A stretch of DNA of 64,000 bases from UBA5429 sp942493315 (GTDB lineage Bacteria > Bacteroidota > Bacteroidia > Bacteroidales > WCHB1-69): contig OW818690.1 in NCBI GenBank assembly GCA_942493315.1, positions 2,790,001 through 2,854,000 on the forward strand. The letters run 5' to 3'. Below, in pieces: positions 36,476-44,149 of this stretch. The position numbers and the translations under genes were made by a program. The notes beneath the pieces are model-generated. The model ran no database searches. It saw only the letters and a program-made list of their open reading frames with translations, and was not told the origin of the DNA. Every line of letters begins with the position of its first letter. Position 1 is the first letter of the stretch.

Positions 36476-36528
36476 ATTCGTGTGCTCATGTGCTCATGTG
36501 TTAATTATTCGATGAGCTTTGATTTTAT

Positions 36529-36632
36529 ATTCTAAGAAATAACGGGTAAAAATTTACTTATTTATTTCATTTTAAACACATTACAAAGACACCATTTTTT
36601 TAATCGAAACAGCACCCTACTTTTATAGGAAT
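36529..36632. repeat. MITE-like inverted-repeat element, copy G
   Basis: ATTCTAAGAAATAACGGG at left and CCCTACTTTTATAGGAAT at right. Outer arms CGATGAGC (about 36510) and GTTCATCG (about 36645) are also inverted, giving a total element of about 145 bp. Forms a subtype with copies H and I. Confidence 0.83.
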
Positions 36633-36691
36633 AGTTTTTTTATCGTTCATCGCATAGTTTCAATAGTTAACAATACTGGATGTGATAAAAA

Positions 36692-37945
36692 TCAAAATCC
36701 CAGTGATGCAAGAGATATTACATTTATTCCATCATTACGTGTATAACTTATTCCGGTACCTATAATAATATTTAATGATTTTAACTTATCAATATTATTA
36801 TTCTCTAAATTTGATGAAAACCTTTTTAAATTTTGAGCTGCTTCTTCAATTTGTCCTATTCCCAATTTAATTTCAAAAGCACACCAATCACCATTATGTT
36901 TTTGAACTATTGCATCTACTTCTAATCCACTTGAATCGCGATAATGATATACTTTTGCATCATTTGCTTGAGCATAAACACGTAGATCATGAATAGCTAA
37001 TGATTCAAATAAAAAACCAACAAATTTTAAATCATTCAATAATGATTCTTTATCTAAACCAAGAGCAGCTACTGCAATTGAAACATCTGCAAAATGCCGT
37101 TTAGGTGATTTTCTTAATTGATAAGAAGATCTAATATGTGTGTTCCATGCAGGTTGGTTTTCAATAATCATTAACCTTTCTAAAGTATCGAGATAATCGT
37201 AAATAGTTGGTCGAGATAAATCTTTCATTTCATTATTTCTAATATCTAATTCTATGGTTGTTAAATCAACAATGGTTGAAATATTTCTTGCCAAAGAACG
37301 TAATAAACTTATAACTTTAATTGGATCTCTTTTAATATTTGAAACTCTACTCATATCAACATCTGCTAATAATTGAACATAAGCCCGATTTATCATATTT
37401 GCTTGAGCCATATTTTTTCCAATAAGTGCAGGAAAACCGCCAATAATTAATCGTTCAATAATAAATTCTAAATCTGTAGGATGATCTTGTATTGTGATAT
37501 TTTTATTTTCAAACAATGATCTAAGGGATATTTTTCCTGAAGATAAACCCAACTCTTGCCAACTCATTGTTCTCATTTCAAGTATGGTAAATCGACCTGC
37601 TCCTGAATGCATTTTAACCTCTTCATCCGGATTTGATGAGCCAGTTAAAATAAACTGTGCCGTTTCTTTTCTGTTATCAACTTCATGTCTAACATAATTC
37701 CAAATTTTGGGATATTCTTGCCATTCATCAATCAAACGTGGAGTTTCACCTAGAAGTAATCTTTTAGGAGCAGTTTCCATTAATAATGAAACTTGTTCAT
37801 CTTGATCTAATTCGATAGTACTTTTTGCAAATTGCTTAGCAGACTCCGTTTTTCCACATGCTTTTATTCCACGAATTAACAATGCTCCAGCAGATTCTAG
37901 TTTTAATTGTAATTCACTATCTGATATTCTATTAACATATTTCAT
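36692..37945 (-). CDS. AAA_14/DUF4143 ATP-binding protein
   Basis: 417 aa, the widespread and poorly understood ATPase type with a DUF4143 C-terminus. The P-loop RGIKACGKTESAKQF is unusual (GIKACGKT). The Walker B-like RLIDEWQEYPKIW is followed by FILTGSSNP and the GAGRFTILEMRTMS segment. The C-terminal part has SGLEVDAIV and CAFEIKLG, which look like PD-(D/E)XK nuclease residues. Such genes are commonly mobile or toxin-like, but no function is proven. Its promoter carries TATCTTTG at 37971-37978 (reverse strand), and seven 23-bp repeats lie directly upstream. Confidence 0.87.
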   Translation of the reverse strand: MKYVNRISDSELQLKLESAGALLIRGIKACGKTESAKQFAKSTIELDQDEQVSLLMETAPKRLLLGETPRLIDEWQEYPKIWNYVRHEVDNRKETAQFILTGSSNPDEEVKMHSGAGRFTILEMRTMSWQELGLSSGKISLRSLFENKNITIQDHPTDLEFIIERLIIGGFPALIGKNMAQANMINRAYVQLLADVDMSRVSNIKRDPIKVISLLRSLARNISTIVDLTTIELDIRNNEMKDLSRPTIYDYLDTLERLMIIENQPAWNTHIRSSYQLRKSPKRHFADVSIAVAALGLDKESLLNDLKFVGFLFESLAIHDLRVYAQANDAKVYHYRDSSGLEVDAIVQKHNGDWCAFEIKLGIGQIEEAAQNLKRFSSNLENNNIDKLKSLNIIIGTGISYTRNDGINVISLASLGF

Positions 37946-37970
37946 TTTGCATTTTTTTTAAATAAAAATG

Positions 37971-37978
37971 CAAAGATA
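37971..37978 (-). promoter_or_regulatory. -7 box of the AAA_14 gene
   Basis: Reverse strand TATCTTTG matches TAnnTTTG. A TTG lies 20 nt upstream, inside the first 23-bp repeat. Confidence 0.55.
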
Positions 37979-37986
37979 ATACAATT

Positions 37987-38135
37987 TTTACAAATTATCA
38001 ACATTTCACTTTACATATTATAAACTTTTTACTTTACAAATTATCATTTTTTCACTTTACAAATTATAAATATTTTGCTTTACATATTATCATAATTTCA
38101 TTTTACAGATTATCAATTTTTAACTTTATAGATTA
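37987..38135 (-). repeat. Seven 23-bp iterons upstream of the AAA_14 gene
   Basis: TTTACAAATTATnn followed by a T-rich spacer and TTTCAC. Units start at 37987, 38010, 38033, 38056, 38079, 38102 and 38125, exactly 23 bp apart. Similarity falls off in the last copy. They cover the -33 region and beyond, so they could bind a regulator. Confidence 0.88.
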
Positions 38136-38145
38136 ATAAATTATA

Positions 38146-38190
38146 TTCACCCTACTTTTATAGGAATAGTTTTTTTATCTTTCATCGTCA
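38146..38190. repeat. Right half of a MITE-like element, copy H
   Basis: CACCCTACTTTTATAGGAAT followed by AGTTTTTTTATCTTTCATCG equals the right end of copy G. The left half is missing, apparently replaced by the iteron region. Confidence 0.8.
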
Positions 38191-38235
38191 ATATTCAATC
38201 CTATTTTGTAGCTTTGCAAATTAAAACCAAATACC

Positions 38236-39159
38236 ATGAAAAAAATTACACTAATTTTAGTCTTTATTACAATATGTTTGGGGACTATTCGCGCTCAAAT
38301 CACTCCTGCCCTTGGTGATCTATTAATTACGGACACTCTTGAATTGAGCCCTTTACACCCCTGGATTGAGATTCCTGATGCTTCTAATAACATTTGGCAA
38401 GTGGGAACTCCTCAAAAAACTTATTTCTATGCTGCATATCAAAATGGAACTCCCATTATGACAGATACCATCAATGCTTACCCGATTAGTAATGATCAAT
38501 ATTTCCAAATTACGATCCCTCAAATTGACTCCCTTTGGGGTGAAGTAAATCTATCTTTTTACCATAAATACGATACGGATACGCTCTTAGATGGCGGAAT
38601 CATTGAGGTTTCTTACGACGGTGGAATATCTTGGATCAATATTGTAGACGATATTAACCATATTAATTACAACTTTATTAATATTCCACTTGATACAATC
38701 AAAGGTGGTGATTATGGTTTTTCCGGGAGGTCTGAAGGTTGGCTATACTGTGAATTGTATTGGTTATATATCATTGGAGTTAAAGATCGGGAATCTCCAT
38801 TTAACCCAATCATTAGATTTAGATTTAAAAGTGATGACATTCAGACCAATAAAGAAGGATGGATGATTGATCAAATAGTTTTTAGAGGATATGAAATGAT
38901 GAGTAAAGTGGATGAATTTGAGAATAAATCCATTCAAATATATCCGAATCCTTCTTCAGATATAATTCAGTTCTATTCACCAACACTAAGTTTAAATAAC
39001 TTCCAATTATCAATCTACAATGTTTCCGGAAAACAGGTTGTATCAACAATAATGCCAGATCATCAAACTGTCAATATTGCGCAATTGGAGTCCGGGATCT
39101 ATTTTTATAAACTGCAAAAAGGTAATGAGATTCAAACCGGGAAAATTATCAAACTATAA
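38236..39159 (+). CDS. Secreted protein with T9SS sorting domain
   Basis: 307 aa. Signal peptide (to about residue 21, ending GTIRAQ). The middle looks like a lectin- or CUB-like beta-sandwich (GGIIEVSYDGGISWINI, GWMIDQIVFRG), a form that occurs in cell-surface adhesins of this phylum. Residues about 230-307, from YPNPSSDIIQFYS to QTGKIIKL, form a type A T9SS sorting domain. Its upstream region (right end of copy H plus TTTTGTAGCTTTGCAAA) is duplicated at 39290-39382. Confidence 0.85.
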   Translation: MKKITLILVFITICLGTIRAQITPALGDLLITDTLELSPLHPWIEIPDASNNIWQVGTPQKTYFYAAYQNGTPIMTDTINAYPISNDQYFQITIPQIDSLWGEVNLSFYHKYDTDTLLDGGIIEVSYDGGISWINIVDDINHINYNFINIPLDTIKGGDYGFSGRSEGWLYCELYWLYIIGVKDRESPFNPIIRFRFKSDDIQTNKEGWMIDQIVFRGYEMMSKVDEFENKSIQIYPNPSSDIIQFYSPTLSLNNFQLSIYNVSGKQVVSTIMPDHQTVNIAQLESGIYFYKLQKGNEIQTGKIIKL

Positions 39160-39203
39160 GTAGTGTACTTTTGGGGTATTTACCCGCTGAGCTCAGATTT
39201 TAT

Positions 39204-39307
39204 ATTCTATTAAAAAACGGGTGAAAATCATCCTATTTATTTCATTTTAAATATATTACATGATTGCCATTTTTTCAATCTAAACACTACCCTACTTTTA
39301 TAAGAAT
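39204..39307. repeat. MITE-like inverted-repeat element, copy I
   Basis: ATTCTATTAAAAAACGGG at left and CCCTACTTTTATAAGAAT at right. Outer right arm GTTCATCGC as in copy G. Confidence 0.82.
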
Positions 39308-39384
39308 AGCTTTTTATAGTTCATCGCTTAGTTTCAACCTTATTTTGTAGCTTTACAAATCAAATTCAAATACCATGAAAAAAA

Positions 39385-39531
39385 ATGTGTGTAAGAAAAA
39401 TTAAATCTGAGTTATCTAAACTTTCACTATCATTTATTAAAGCCCATCGAGATTTTCAAATAACTATCAAAACGGTAGATGAACCAGATATTATTATACA
39501 GTGTTATGAATCAGGTTTATATTCGTGGTAA
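39385..39531 (+). CDS. Short open reading frame (48 aa), possible gene remnant
   Basis: ATG at 39385 opens a frame that reads to TAA at 39529-39531 (starts MCVRKIKSELSKLSLSFIK, ends YESGLYSW). A second ATG at 39375, in the position equal to the start of the 38236 gene, reads only nine codons before a stop. The frame has no signal peptide and matches nothing that I recognise. It could be a fragment left by the duplication of the upstream leader, or a real small protein. Confidence 0.3.
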   Translation: MCVRKIKSELSKLSLSFIKAHRDFQITIKTVDEPDIIIQCYESGLYSW

Positions 39532-39660
39532 AAAATGTTATTGTTGAGATTTTTTCGTGAAAAGAATCATATATTTGTACTTTCATTTCAAATAATTATG
39601 TATCTATCGTCAATTATACCAAAATCTTATCCTTTGGAAAAAATCAAAAGATCGTTTTCA

Positions 39661-39750
39661 ATGATAACTGATAACTGATAACTGAAACCTGAAAGCTGAT
39701 AACTGATAACTGATAACTGATAGCTGAAACCTCATAGCTGATAGCTCTAT
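39661..39750 (+). repeat. CTGATAACTG/CTGATAGCTG microsatellite
   Basis: Imperfect 10-bp units (GATAACTGATAACTGAAACC). Related words in reverse complement occur at 23876-23910. Confidence 0.85.
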
Positions 39751-39850
39751 TGAACCCATCAATACCTCACTTCTAAAAAATGAATTGATTATATCTCATT
39801 CCGTGTTCATTTTTGACCTATCTTTGCATTGTAATTAAAAGAACATAATT

Positions 39851-40417
39851 ATGAAAAAATCAAATATAATAATTGCTTTGGTGATCCTAATCATTTCTTT
39901 ATCAGGATGTACCAATTTAAAACAAGAAAAAAATATGACAAGTGAATTTTATACTTTCTCTGCTGTTTCGTTAGACGGAAAAGAGATTAAAATGGATACC
40001 TATAAAGGCAAATATGTATTAGTTGTTAATACTGCCAGCAAATGTGGTTTTACTCCTCAATACGCAGGATTAGAAAAAGTGTACGAAAAATATAAAGATA
40101 AAGGTTTGGTGATCCTCGGATTCCCTTGTAACCAATTTGGTGGACAAGAACCCGGTGATGAAGCTTCCATTGCTGAAGGTTGTGTTATGAATTATGGTGT
40201 TACATTCCAAATGTTTTCTAAAGTGAATGTAAACGGAAAAGATGCAGATCCTATATTCAAATATTTAAAATCTGAACTTCCCGGTACTATGGGCGGACGC
40301 ATCAAATGGAATTTTACTAAATTTTTAGTTGATCAAACAGGAAAACCGGTTAAAAGGTTTGCTCCCACTGATACTCCCGAAGATATTGATCAATATTTAG
40401 CAACCATGATTCACTAA
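39851..40417 (+). CDS. Glutathione peroxidase-family lipoprotein
   Basis: A thiol peroxidase of the GPx fold. Peroxidatic Cys lies in NTASKCGFTPQY, the second motif is LGFPCNQFGGQEP, and Trp/Asn of the active site are in KWNFTKFLV, so the tetrad looks complete. 188 aa. An N-terminal lipobox (SLSGC) suggests a membrane-anchored periplasmic enzyme that probably uses thioredoxin rather than glutathione. A terminator follows. Confidence 0.93.
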   Translation: MKKSNIIIALVILIISLSGCTNLKQEKNMTSEFYTFSAVSLDGKEIKMDTYKGKYVLVVNTASKCGFTPQYAGLEKVYEKYKDKGLVILGFPCNQFGGQEPGDEASIAEGCVMNYGVTFQMFSKVNVNGKDADPIFKYLKSELPGTMGGRIKWNFTKFLVDQTGKPVKRFAPTDTPEDIDQYLATMIH

Positions 40418-40435
40418 TATTTGTTAATTTCTTTT

Positions 40436-40474
40436 AAAAAGGTGCACTCATTTAACATAGTGCACCTTTTTTGT
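40436..40474 (+). terminator. Rho-independent terminator after the peroxidase gene
   Basis: Stem AAAAAGGTGCACT and AGTGCACCTTTTTT around a 10-nt loop, followed by T residues. Near-perfect hairpin, 19 nt after the stop. Confidence 0.9.
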
Positions 40475-40503
40475 TTACCTTTGCAGCCTAAATATTAAAA
40501 TTT

Positions 40504-41040
40504 ATGAAATCAATCGTAGTTTACTATTCCAGAGGCGGAAATAACAAATTTTTAGCTCAAAAATTAGGTAAAAGTTTACAATGTGAAGTGGTTCCAATTG
40601 AACCAAGAATCACTACATTTTTCTTACTTTTACTCCGTTTAAGTCTGGGAATAAAAAAAATAAACAGAAATTTTGCCTCTTTTGACCGCATTTATCTCGT
40701 TGGACCAATCTGGATGGGAACCATCGTAAAACCTTTAATGGATTTTATGAAAAAATATAAAAATCAAGTTCAGTCTTGGGTTTTTGTTACATGCTGCGGT
40801 AGTAACTATAAAATGAAAGAGGAAAAATTTGGCCATGGTATTGTTTTTCAAAAAGTTAAAGCATTATTGGGAGAAAAATGTATCCATTGTGAAGCAATTC
40901 CTATCTCTTTAGTTTTACCTGAAAATGAAAGAGAAAATTCAGATAAAGTAATGAAAACACTATTATCAGAATCTACTTTCGGTGGAGATTTTGAACAAGT
41001 GTACAACGCTTTTGTTAACAAAATGGGAAACATTTCCTAA
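40504..41040 (+). CDS. Flavodoxin-family protein
   Basis: 178 aa, FMN-binding flavodoxin fold. The phosphate loop is VVYYSRGGNNKFLAQ at residues 5-19, and the second FMN loop is LVGPIWMGTIVKPLMDF. A hydrophobic stretch (TTFFLLLLRLSLGI) after strand 2 is unusual for a flavodoxin. Single-gene unit between two terminators. Electron partner unknown. Confidence 0.88.
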   Translation: MKSIVVYYSRGGNNKFLAQKLGKSLQCEVVPIEPRITTFFLLLLRLSLGIKKINRNFASFDRIYLVGPIWMGTIVKPLMDFMKKYKNQVQSWVFVTCCGSNYKMKEEKFGHGIVFQKVKALLGEKCIHCEAIPISLVLPENERENSDKVMKTLLSESTFGGDFEQVYNAFVNKMGNIS

Positions 41041-41068
41041 TGGTTTCTTATAGGATTTTATTTAATAT

Positions 41069-41093
41069 AAGCCGCTATCAATGGCGGCTTTTT
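41069..41093 (+). terminator. Rho-independent terminator after the flavodoxin gene
   Basis: Stem AAGCCGC and GCGGCTT with loop TATCAATG, followed by TTT. Lies 28 nt after the stop. Confidence 0.85.
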
Positions 41094-41110
41094 AGATCAA
41101 TATACATATT

Positions 41111-42130
41111 ATGACTACAAAAATTGGTATTAACGGTTTTGGTCGAATTGGAAAGTTTGTTTCCCGCTTGGTCCTTCTCTCTTCTGAACTCGAATTGGTG
41201 CATATTAATGATAAAATGACACCTGAAATGATTGCCCACCTTTTGAAATACGATAGTATTCATGGCAAATTTGAAATGGATGTTGAATTTGATGATCATT
41301 ATCTCTATGTTAATGATCATAATATATTGGTTACAAATTATTTAAATAATGATGAGATCCCCTGGGAGCACAATCAGGTGGAGATTGTCGTGGAATCCAG
41401 TGGAAAGTACAAAACAAAATCACAAATAGAAAAACATTTTAAAGAATCAGTAAAAAATGTGATTTTAAGTTGTCCTCCTGATGATAAAAGTGTTGATAAA
41501 ATGGTTGTTCTGGGAGTAAATCAGGATATTATTGATCCTTTAGACCCCATCATTTCTAATGCCTCTTGTACTACAAATTGTGTTGGAATGATGCTTAAAG
41601 TTTTAGACGATCATTTTGGAGTGGATTGCGGATTTATGAATACTGTTCACCCTATGACCAATAATCAAAATCTACAAGATGGCTATCATACTGATTTTCG
41701 TAGAGCAAGATGTGCTATCAACAATATTATTCCGACAACGACCAGTGCGATTTCAGCCATTACAACCATTATGCCCATATTAGAAGGGAAATTTGATGGC
41801 TTTGCTACTCGTGTTCCGATAGCAGATTGCTCCTTTGTTGAATTAACAGTTCAATTACATAAAAAAGCAACCGTAAAAACCATAAATGAAGCATTTTTTG
41901 AAAGTTCCTTAGGATACTTAAAACCTTATCTGTCATACACTTCTGATCCAGTAGTTAGCAGTGATATCACCAGTGATCCTCATTCAGCTATCTTTGATGC
42001 ACTGTCTACTAAAGTGTTAGGAGACCATTTTGTTCAAATCATTGCCTGGTACGACAATGAAAGTGGTTATTCTCACAGAATTTACGATTTAATCCTTTAT
42101 ATTTTAGGAAAAAGAAATACCCAAAAATAG
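41111..42130 (+). CDS. Divergent glyceraldehyde-3-phosphate dehydrogenase-like protein
   Basis: 339 aa with the GAPDH layout: NAD-binding INGFGRIGKF, catalytic Cys in SNASCTTNC, His in NTVHPMTNNQ (normally TVHAYTATQ), and WYDNESGYSHRIYDL. Several otherwise fixed positions differ: the ATQ after His, the DGPSKKDWRGGR loop (here DGYHTDFRRAR) and the RVPTP loop (here RVPIADC). It is therefore a paralogue rather than the main glycolytic enzyme, perhaps acting on another phosphorylated aldehyde. Starts 7 nt before the rhodanese gene ends its gap, and the pair are probably co-transcribed. Confidence 0.83.
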   Translation: MTTKIGINGFGRIGKFVSRLVLLSSELELVHINDKMTPEMIAHLLKYDSIHGKFEMDVEFDDHYLYVNDHNILVTNYLNNDEIPWEHNQVEIVVESSGKYKTKSQIEKHFKESVKNVILSCPPDDKSVDKMVVLGVNQDIIDPLDPIISNASCTTNCVGMMLKVLDDHFGVDCGFMNTVHPMTNNQNLQDGYHTDFRRARCAINNIIPTTTSAISAITTIMPILEGKFDGFATRVPIADCSFVELTVQLHKKATVKTINEAFFESSLGYLKPYLSYTSDPVVSSDITSDPHSAIFDALSTKVLGDHFVQIIAWYDNESGYSHRIYDLILYILGKRNTQK

Positions 42131-42137
42131 TCTGATT

Positions 42138-42998
42138 ATGAATCAAAAAATACTACCCATCATTACTATTGAGCAATTGCTTGATTTACAAAAAGATATA
42201 GAAATTATTATTATTATTGATGTTAGAAGTGGAATCGATGCAAAGGAACGATATCTAAAAGGACATATTGAGAACGCCATTTTTGTGGATTTAGATTCTC
42301 AATTAGCTGATATTAAAAAGGATACATCAATAGGTGGAAGACATCCTTTGCCAACTATTGACAAAATGAGTTCACTTTTAGGAAGTTTGGGTATTCAGAC
42401 TGATTCTCATGTTGTAATTTATGATGATGCTTTTGGTGGAAATGGTGCTGCTCGCTTTTGGTGGATGTTAAGAGCCGTTGGTCACCAAAAAGTTCAAGTT
42501 TTAAACGGAGGACTCCAATACGCTGAAAAACATGGCATTACAATTTCAACTTCAATACCTGAAATCACCATTGAAACGATGCCCTACCCTGTTACCGAAT
42601 GGCTTCTACCTTTGGTTTCCATTCAAGATGTTGAAAAAGCTTCTATTTCAGGCTCTTCCCTTATCATTGATGTAAGAGCGGAAGAAAGATATCAGGGATA
42701 TTTTGAACCCATAGATAAAATTGCAGGACACATTCCGAATGCAGTTAATTACCCCTATTTTGATCATTTAACTGACGAAGGAACTTTTCGCACCGTTGAT
42801 GAGATACAAAAAATCTATGATTTCATTTTTTCACAACACAATGCAAATCAAATCATTGTCCATTGTGGATCGGGGGTAACCGCTTGTCACACCCTTTTAG
42901 CTCTCGATTACGCCGGATTTCCTATTCCAAATCTATATATTGGGTCTTGGAGTGAATGGTCACAAAATGGAAAACCGATTGCAAAATCAGACAATTAG
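42138..42998 (+). CDS. Two-domain sulfurtransferase (rhodanese/3-mercaptopyruvate sulfurtransferase type)
   Basis: 286 aa with two rhodanese domains. The first (residues about 10-135) is inactive; the second (about 165-285) has the active-site Cys in HCGSGVTACHT. The CGSGVTA loop is that of 3-mercaptopyruvate sulfurtransferases (SseA type). Starts 7 nt after the GAPDH-like gene and converges on the HTH gene with a 1-nt gap between stops. Confidence 0.93.
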   Translation: MNQKILPIITIEQLLDLQKDIEIIIIIDVRSGIDAKERYLKGHIENAIFVDLDSQLADIKKDTSIGGRHPLPTIDKMSSLLGSLGIQTDSHVVIYDDAFGGNGAARFWWMLRAVGHQKVQVLNGGLQYAEKHGITISTSIPEITIETMPYPVTEWLLPLVSIQDVEKASISGSSLIIDVRAEERYQGYFEPIDKIAGHIPNAVNYPYFDHLTDEGTFRTVDEIQKIYDFIFSQHNANQIIVHCGSGVTACHTLLALDYAGFPIPNLYIGSWSEWSQNGKPIAKSDN

Positions 42999-42999
42999 T

Positions 43000-43209
43000 T
43001 TATTCAATCCAATCCTTTTCTTCTAATTCAAAAATTTCATCCACTTTTGTTTCAAAAACAGAAGCCATTTTTAAGGCCAATGCTGTTGATGGATTGTATT
43101 TACCTGCTTCAATAGCGTTGATTGTTTGTCTAGTAACCTGCACCAATTCAGCTAAATCAGCTTGAGTCATATCCTTTTTGGCACGTTCCACTTTAATTTT
43201 ATTTTTCAT
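43000..43209 (-). CDS. Small XRE-family transcriptional regulator
   Basis: 69 aa, a single helix-turn-helix: KDMTQADLAELVQVTRQTIN then AIEAGKYNPSTALALKMA. This is the YgzD/YozG type that usually controls its own operon. It overlaps the end of the membrane-protein gene by 11 nt and is translationally coupled to it, a common HTH/membrane protein pair in Firmicutes and Bacteroidota. Confidence 0.93.
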   Translation of the reverse strand: MKNKIKVERAKKDMTQADLAELVQVTRQTINAIEAGKYNPSTALALKMASVFETKVDEIFELEEKDWIE

Positions 43210-43672
43210 TTTGACTATTTTTAAATTTCCATAATGCCCATTTAAATCTAATTAAAAATACGAATAAAATCGTAAACATATTGAATATCATCACCCAAAA
43301 GAATGTTCCACCGTAAAAGAAAAGAATGGTAAACAGCAAAATAAAATAATTAATATAAGTAGCCCACAACAAAGACTCTAGTCTGATTTTCGAAATATAT
43401 TCATCTTCCAGTTTTTCTTTGGAAAAAGCCACAAAAATGGCTCCAACAATAATAAATACGGAAATAATTTCATCAAAAATATTATTTTCAACGAATTCGA
43501 AAAATCTTTGTTTTCCCAAAAACTCTAATTCTGATAAAGCAAAAACTTTACAATCTAGAAAAGTAGGTTCTTTAACAATAAAAAGTGAAATACATCCTAA
43601 AACTACCCCGATGATAAAAATGAACCATCCGACAGTTTTAAATCGATAAGGTAACAGATAACTTGATTTCAT
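43199..43672 (-). CDS. Four-helix membrane protein paired with an XRE regulator
   Basis: 157 aa from the ATG at 43672; the longer frame starting with TTG at 43702 begins inside a TATTTTTG -7 box and is rejected. Four membrane helices are visible (GWFIFIIGVVLGCISLF; ISVFIIVGAIFVAF; LLWATYINYFILLFTILFFY; MIFNMFTILFVFLI). The longest loop is between helices 1 and 2. Not recognised beyond the typical partnership with the HTH gene. Confidence 0.75.
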   Translation of the reverse strand: MKSSYLLPYRFKTVGWFIFIIGVVLGCISLFIVKEPTFLDCKVFALSELEFLGKQRFFEFVENNIFDEIISVFIIVGAIFVAFSKEKLEDEYISKIRLESLLWATYINYFILLFTILFFYGGTFFWVMIFNMFTILFVFLIRFKWALWKFKNSQNEK

Positions 43673-44149
43673 AATAAAATGTTTAAATGAATAATGGTGC
43701 AAAAATACATAAAAAAATTAATAATGTAATGTATATTTTACTTTTTATCACTTATTTTATACTTTTAGTAATTTTTACTTAACTTTTTCTAAAAAATATC
43801 TTATCTTTTTTACTATTCATTTTTCATTTTTCATTTGTCTGTAGGCTGTTGTCCGTAGTCTTTTTTTTCTGTGCATTCCGGCTCGCAAGCTCGCCGTCGG
43901 TCTCCGGCCAGTACTCCTCGTTTCGTTGCAAGGGGCTGAGCGGCCTGGCAGTAGCTCACAGGCTCGCTCTGCCCGATCCGTCATCCCCTAAGCAACTCAA
44001 CTTGCGGGGTACTTGGCCTCCGCCCTAATGCATCCAAATACAAAAAAATATCAAAACATGCAATTATGACATATTTTGATATTCTTTTTTTTGATAAACT
44101 TTTTAAAACTTTGAGTGACTTTGTGACCCAAAAAAATCAATATTCTTAA
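43673..44149. other. Intergenic region with GC-rich element copy 5
   Basis: Holds a TATTTTTG promoter for the membrane protein (reverse strand, near 43699-43706), CATTTTTCATTTTTCATTTG microsatellite, a GTCTGTAGGCTGTTGTCCG word run (about 43838-43860) and the GC-rich element. Confidence 0.65.
43871..44031 (+). repeat. GC-rich dispersed structured element, copy 5
   Basis: GTGCATTCCGGCTCGCAAGC head, CGTCGGTCTCCGGCCAGTAC, TTTCGTTGCAAGGGGCTGAG, GGCAG...CTGCC, CTTGCGGGGTACTTGGCC, CGCCCTAATGC tail. Its interior matches copy 1 (8046) rather than copies 2 and 3. Confidence 0.87.

Larger units (their letters stand above)
39160..39850. other. Intergenic region: MITE, duplicated leader, short ORF and microsatellite
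   Basis: Contains MITE-like copy I (39204-39307), a duplicate of the leader of the 38236 gene up to ATGAAAAAAA (39308-39382), a 48-codon frame (39385-39531), and a CTGATAACTGATAACTG microsatellite (39661-39750). Confidence 0.7.

Noticed and set aside
43000..43672. Toxin-antitoxin pair
   Set aside because: The HTH protein and four-helix membrane protein fit a common regulator/membrane pair; no toxin motif is visible.
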